From Bacillota bacterium (GTDB lineage: Bacteria > Bacillota > Clostridia > Christensenellales > CAG-138), in assembly GCA_023455425.1 (NCBI GenBank), contig JAEYCM010000051.1, positions 1-64,000 of the forward strand: a stretch of DNA of 64,000 bases. Direction: 5' to 3'. A program made the position numbers and the translations under genes. Positions 60,615 to 64,000 of the stretch are shown here, piece after piece. Under the pieces are notes generated by a model that did no database searches, was not told the DNA's origin, and saw only the letters and a program-made list of their open reading frames with translations. Each line of letters begins with the position of its first letter. Position 1 is the first letter of the stretch.

Positions 60615-62063
60615 TTAGTCTCCTTCCAGTACGTTGAGCCGCTGAATGGTGAGATCCTCCGGCCCGGTCATGGAACAGCCCTTCTCCTTGGCGTAGCGGA
60701 TATAGGCAATGATATCCGCCGTAATGCGCTCGCCGGGGGCAAGGATTGGAATGCCGGGCGGGTAGCACATGACGAATTCGCTGCAGATATGCCCGTGCGT
60801 TTGCTCAAGCGGCAGACTCACTTTGCGCGCGTAGAACGCTTCCTGCGGGGAGACGGCTACCTGCGGGGAGATGTATTCATGCCGCATCAGGTTCGCTTTA
60901 TCCTTCCTATATCGTCTCCGAATATCCGCAAGCGCGCTCACCAGCCGCTCGATGTCCCGCTCCCGGTCGCCCACGGACACATAGGCGAGGATGTTGCCAA
61001 GGTCGCCAAACTCCACCTGGATGTCATACTCGTCCCGCAGGATATCATATACCTCAATGCCCGCAAGCCCTGCGCCCAATGTATTGACGGAAAGCTTGGT
61101 CACATCAAAATCAAATACCGTATCGCCGTTTACAAGTTCCTTGCCATAGGCGTAATAATCGCCGATCTCATTGATCTCTTCCCGGGCGTAGGCGGTCAGC
61201 TCCTGTACGCGGGCAAAAATATTTTGGCCGCGCAGGGCAAGGTTTTTTCTGGAAATATCGAGGCTGACCAAAAGCAGGTAATTGCCGCTTGTGGTCTGCG
61301 TGAGGTTAATAACCTGCCGCACATAATCGGCGTTCACGTTGGGACCCGTCAGCAGAAGGCTGCTCTGGGTCAGCGAGCCGCCGGACTTGTGCATGCTCAC
61401 CGCCGCCATATCCGCGCCCGCAGCCATTGCGGAAATGGGCATGTTTTCCCCAAAGGAAAAATGCGTGCCGTGGGCTTCGTCCGCCAATACCATCATACCC
61501 CGCGCGTGGGCAAGCTTTGTAATTTCAGCGATATTGGAACAAACGCCGTAGTAGGTGGGGTTATTTAAAAATACGGCTTTCGCTTCCGGGTGCGCATCCA
61601 TGGCGGCCTTTACGCTTGTAAGCCGCATACCCAGCGAGATACCCAGCCGGTCGTCCGTTTCCGGATTGACATAAATGGGGATGGCCCCGCACAATATCAG
61701 CGCATTGATCACGCTTCGGTGCACATTGCGCGGCAAAATCAGCTTGTCTCCCCGTTTGCAGACGGAGAGTATCATGCTCTGCACGCTGGAGGTCGTGCCG
61801 CCGACCATAAAAAAAGCGTGGGACGCATGAAACGCCTCCGCAGCCAACGCCTCCGCCTCCGCAATGACCCCTACGGGGTGGCAAAGGTTGTCGAGCGGCT
61901 TCATGCTGTTGACGTCAACAGAAAGACAGTCCCGCCCCAAAAACGACATCAGCTCCGGGTTGCCCTTGCCACGTTTATGGCCGGGCACGTCAAAGGGGAC
62001 CACGCGCATGGCGCGGAATTCCTCCAAGGCCTCCATCAGCGGGGCGCGGTGCTGGTTGAGCAT
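60615..62063 (-). CDS. speA: Arginine (Orn/Lys/Arg) decarboxylase, PLP fold I
   Basis: 482 residues of the short Firmicute form: VPFDVPGHKRGKGNPEL, FFMVGGTTSSVQSMILSV, DEAHGTHFSFGE and the PLP-binding SMHKSGGSLTQSS. It lacks the wing domain of the inducible E. coli enzymes. Arginine as substrate is inferred from the agmatinase gene beside it; lysine or ornithine cannot be excluded from sequence. ATG 62063 is preferred to the TTG two codons upstream; both follow GGAGG. 42 nt after speD. Confidence 0.9.
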   Translation of the reverse strand: MLNQHRAPLMEALEEFRAMRVVPFDVPGHKRGKGNPELMSFLGRDCLSVDVNSMKPLDNLCHPVGVIAEAEALAAEAFHASHAFFMVGGTTSSVQSMILSVCKRGDKLILPRNVHRSVINALILCGAIPIYVNPETDDRLGISLGMRLTSVKAAMDAHPEAKAVFLNNPTYYGVCSNIAEITKLAHARGMMVLADEAHGTHFSFGENMPISAMAAGADMAAVSMHKSGGSLTQSSLLLTGPNVNADYVRQVINLTQTTSGNYLLLVSLDISRKNLALRGQNIFARVQELTAYAREEINEIGDYYAYGKELVNGDTVFDFDVTKLSVNTLGAGLAGIEVYDILRDEYDIQVEFGDLGNILAYVSVGDRERDIERLVSALADIRRRYRKDKANLMRHEYISPQVAVSPQEAFYARKVSLPLEQTHGHICSEFVMCYPPGIPILAPGERITADIIAYIRYAKEKGCSMTGPEDLTIQRLNVLEGD

Positions 62064-62105
62064 AGCCAATCGACCTCCTTTCTTTGTTAATAAAGGCCGC
62101 CGGAT

Positions 62106-62867
62106 TTATTCATACACGTTCCGGCCGGAATAAATCTCGATCATTTCGCGGCGCAGGTTTTCCATAATGGAAAGGCGCACGCGGGGGGAAAGTTCGTAAA
62201 TATCCGTATTGAACAGATAATTCTGCAGGTTGACCTCTTTTAGCATCATCTTGCTGTGGAAGAGGTTTGCCTGGTACACGTTAACGTCGATCACATCGTA
62301 CTTCAACAGGATGTCGGGATCGATATAATCCTGTATGGATGTGATTTTGTGATCCATGAACACCTTTTTGCCGTCGAGGTTTCTTGTAAAGCCGCGCACG
62401 CGGTAGTCCATGGTGATGATATCCGAGTCAAAGCTGCCGATTAAGAAATCAAGCGTTCGAAGCGGCGTTATTTCCCCGCAGGTGGCGACGTCGATATCCA
62501 CGCGGAATGTCGCAATGCTTGTCTCCGGGTGGTATTCGGGGTAGGTATGGACGGTAATATGGCTTTTATCCAAATGCGCCAGTACGATATCGCTTGGCAG
62601 ACAGCGCACATTTTCCTCCGCGAGAAGGAATGTGACGCTCGCGCCCTGCGGGTCATAATCCTGCTTGCTGACGTTTAACACCTGTGCGCCGATCATATCC
62701 GAAAGCGTATGCATAATACCCGTGAGCCGCTCGGAGTTGTACTGCTCGTCGATATAGGCGATATAATCCCGCTGCTCCCGTTCCGTCTTCGCATAGCAGA
62801 CGTCATAGATGTTGAAGCTGAGGGCCTTGGTCAGGTTGTTGAACCCGTAGAGTTTGAGCTTATCCAT
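62106..62867 (-). CDS. speD: S-adenosylmethionine decarboxylase, pyruvoyl type (class 1A)
   Basis: 253 residues. The self-cleavage site is K101-S102-H103 in LAHLDKSHITVHTYPEYHPET: Ser102 becomes the pyruvoyl cofactor. The length and the sequence DKLKLYGFNNLTKALSFNIYDVCYA match the E. coli-like large form rather than the 120-residue Bacillus form. It supplies the aminopropyl donor for SpeE. First gene of the polyamine operon, 423 nt behind the predicted start of transcription. The frame is open for 23 more codons upstream, but the ATG at 62867 matches the family start. Confidence 0.94.
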   Translation of the reverse strand: MDKLKLYGFNNLTKALSFNIYDVCYAKTEREQRDYIAYIDEQYNSERLTGIMHTLSDMIGAQVLNVSKQDYDPQGASVTFLLAEENVRCLPSDIVLAHLDKSHITVHTYPEYHPETSIATFRVDIDVATCGEITPLRTLDFLIGSFDSDIITMDYRVRGFTRNLDGKKVFMDHKITSIQDYIDPDILLKYDVIDVNVYQANLFHSKMMLKEVNLQNYLFNTDIYELSPRVRLSIMENLRREMIEIYSGRNVYE

Positions 62868-63290
62868 TATAAAGCCGCTTCTCCTTCTTGTAATCGCGGG
62901 CAAATAAAAACGCCCGGTACTTTTGTGCATAAACACTCACAGTACACAGGCGATACAATCTTTCTTCAAAAACCGTTTTTGCGCAGTTTGCCCCCATGGC
63001 AGACCCATTCTGCGCGGTATTCAGCTTTTGGTGATCAGAGTCTATATAGCAAGGAATTACTTTTACTACTCTTATTGATCGTTCACAAGTGTTTGCGCAA
63101 GTACTTGCACATGGCTGAACGCTCAGCCTTAACCCATAAATTCCGAACCCGCTGGCTCGATCAATAAGGCAACAAAGTTGCCAATTTCGGCTTTTGACCC
63201 GGCTGTCCGTCTGGCCTTAATCCACCTTTACGCTGCGCGGAGGATGGTCAAAAAATTCTTTGCTAAGTAGGCTCTTATTCCTCTTTCGCA
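62868..63290 (-). ncRNA. Long structured 5' leader of the polyamine operon
   Basis: The minus-strand leader contains several perfect helices: TTTTGACC/GGTCAAAA (63246-63253 with 63192-63199), a 6-bp GGCAAC/GTTGCC hairpin (63168-63182), an 11-bp long-range helix CTTATTGATCG/CGATCAATAAG (63158-63168 with 63071-63081) enclosing GGCTGA/TCAGCC (63113-63128) and the palindrome GCAAGTACTTGC (63097-63108). A nine-codon frame, MCKYLRKHL, lies at 63112-63083. No match to the SAM, lysine or T-box motifs I know. It may be a cis-regulator or an independent RNA; the two cannot be told apart here. Confidence 0.6.
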
Positions 63291-63296
63291 GTGTGA

Positions 63297-63325
63297 ATTA
63301 TAGCGGATATAAGTAGTTTTTGCAA
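63297..63325 (-). promoter_or_regulatory. Strong sigma-A promoter of the polyamine operon/leader RNA
   Basis: Minus-strand TTGCAA (63320-63325), 17 nt, then a perfect TATAAT (63297-63302). Transcription would start near 63290, some 420 nt before speD. Confidence 0.8.
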
Positions 63326-63365
63326 CAGTTTTTTATCATATACTTTTTTGCTGTAAAAGGTGATG

Positions 63366-63400
63366 GAAAATGCGGCGCAAAAAGAGCACTCTGCGCCGCA
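63366..63400 (-). terminator. Terminator of the SDR gene
   Basis: TGCGGCGCA (63392-63400 on the minus strand) with TGCGCCGCA (63371-63379), followed by TTTTCC on the minus strand, about 25 nt behind the SDR stop. Confidence 0.8.
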
Positions 63401-63425
63401 AATTGGCTTCACAGAAATATATGTA

Positions 63426-64000
63426 TCAGGAACACACAAACTTGCCGCCGTTCACATGCAGCGTCTGTCCGGTTACGTAGGCGGAATCGTCCGTCGCGAG
63501 ATAAACGTAGGTCGGCCCAAGTTCGAACGGCTGCGCCGCGCGCCCAAGCGGCGTATCCTGCCCGAATGTTGCGACATTCTGCTCGTCAAAGCTCGCGGGG
63601 ATCAGCGGCGTCCAGACGGGGCCGGGCGCCACAGCGTTTACCCGGATGCCGCGTTTTGCCAGGGAAAGCGCCAAGGAACGCGTAAACGTCACAATCGCGC
63701 CCTTGGTGGAGGAATAATCCAACAGCGTATCATGTCCGCCGTAGGCGGTAACCGAGGTGGTGTTGATGATGCATGCGCCCTTTTGCATATGTGGGAGCGC
63801 TGCCTTTGCCATATAGAAATAACTGAAAATATTTGTTGCAAACGTGGTCTGCAGTTGTTCGGCCGTAATATCCTCCAGCCGCTGCTGGGGATATTGTACA
63901 GCGGCGTTGTTGACCAGTATGTCGATGCGGGAAAACTCCTGCATGGTCTTTGCGATGGCGTCTATCGCCGTCTGCTCCTGCTTCAGGTCGCCCGCGATCA
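63426..64000 (-). CDS. Short-chain dehydrogenase/reductase (partial, 5' end outside)
   Basis: The C-terminal 191 residues of an SDR are present and the frame continues past 64000. Visible: DILVNNAAVQYPQQRLEDI, IINTTSVTAYGG (catalytic Ser region), YSSTKGA (catalytic Tyr-x3-Lys), and NAVAPGPVWTPLIPASFDEQ. The PGPVWTPLIPASF stretch and the ending GQTLHVNGGKFVCS are typical of the YhdF/YhxC-like glucose-dehydrogenase-type SDRs of Firmicutes. The cofactor-binding N-terminus and its substrate cannot be read. Confidence 0.9.
   Translation of the reverse strand, partial: IAGDLKQEQTAIDAIAKTMQEFSRIDILVNNAAVQYPQQRLEDITAEQLQTTFATNIFSYFYMAKAALPHMQKGACIINTTSVTAYGGHDTLLDYSSTKGAIVTFTRSLALSLAKRGIRVNAVAPGPVWTPLIPASFDEQNVATFGQDTPLGRAAQPFELGPTYVYLATDDSAYVTGQTLHVNGGKFVCS

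Noticed and set aside
62868..63290. SAM or lysine riboswitch, or 6S RNA, before speD
   Set aside because: None of the conserved core sequences I know for these were found; the leader is left unnamed.

Overview
ORGANISM. The window reads as a chromosome segment of a spore-forming Clostridia-type Firmicute (Bacillota), possibly from the Christensenellales; this is inferred from gene content, since no 16S rRNA is present. Supporting signs are an hrcA-grpE-dnaK-dnaJ cluster with a perfect CIRCE operator, a Bacillus/Clostridium-type LexA box, the long single-chain PurL, a collagen-like exosporium-type protein with a sigma-K-like promoter, and strong AGGAGG-type ribosome binding sites. GC content is moderate to fairly high. 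No insertion sequence, CRISPR array or tRNA was seen.

LAYOUT. 1-660: the end of an rRNA operon (5S) and two small divergent genes, one a ribbon-helix-helix regulator, with CGTCA boxes between them. 666-11760 (minus): a nine-gene branched-chain amino acid operon, ilvB-ilvN-ilvC-ilvD-leuA-cimA-leuC-leuD-leuB, preceded by a 35-residue leader peptide rich in Ile/Leu/Val and an intrinsic terminator, i.e. an attenuator. CimA implies isoleucine made from pyruvate via citramalate. 11890-14091 (minus): a radical SAM/DUF4130 putative DNA-repair pair under a LexA-box promoter. 14214-16008: cytoplasmic alpha-amylase and a small membrane protein. 16147-20322: a NiFe hydrogenase cluster with a cytochrome b5-like partner, scarred by a tandem duplication in which opposite halves of the two copies have decayed. 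20372-24357 (minus): collagen-like surface protein plus two paralogous glycosyltransferases. 24457-36259: metabolic, envelope and transport genes (VOC protein, FAD oxidoreductase, lipoproteins, M23 peptidase plus polysaccharide deacetylase, acetyltransferase, acyltransferase, ABC exporter, LUD protein). 36398-39887: lepA, a SLOG-type protein, hemW. 40090-45121: heat-shock operon. 45179-54636: purE-C-F-M-N-D-L. 54669-56553: a candidate small RNA and a LuxR-type membrane regulator whose N-terminus lies across an A7G slippery run. 56555-63325 (minus): a polyamine operon combining speD, arginine/lysine-type decarboxylase, speE, speB and the carboxynorspermidine pair, led by a long structured 5' region. 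63426-64000: a partial SDR gene.

HOW THE GENES WORK TOGETHER. The ilv-leu operon encodes the steps from pyruvate to the 2-keto acids of Val, Leu and Ile except the final transaminase. The pur operon covers most of IMP synthesis but lacks purH, purK and purB. The polyamine operon can make agmatine, putrescine and spermidine by the AdoMet route and also encodes the carboxy-(nor)spermidine route. The collagen-like protein and its glycosyltransferases look like a spore-surface glycoprotein unit.

MOST UNUSUAL. (1) A repeated element of about 150 nt with four hairpins, in two full copies (34381-34528 and 38562-38712) and one partial copy (20333-20371), with compensatory base changes in the last hairpin. 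(2) The long structured leader of the polyamine operon. (3) The ilv leader-peptide attenuator in a lineage where T-boxes are usual. (4) The LexA-controlled radical SAM/DUF4130 pair. (5) The decayed duplication in the hydrogenase cluster and its altered proximal-cluster cysteines.
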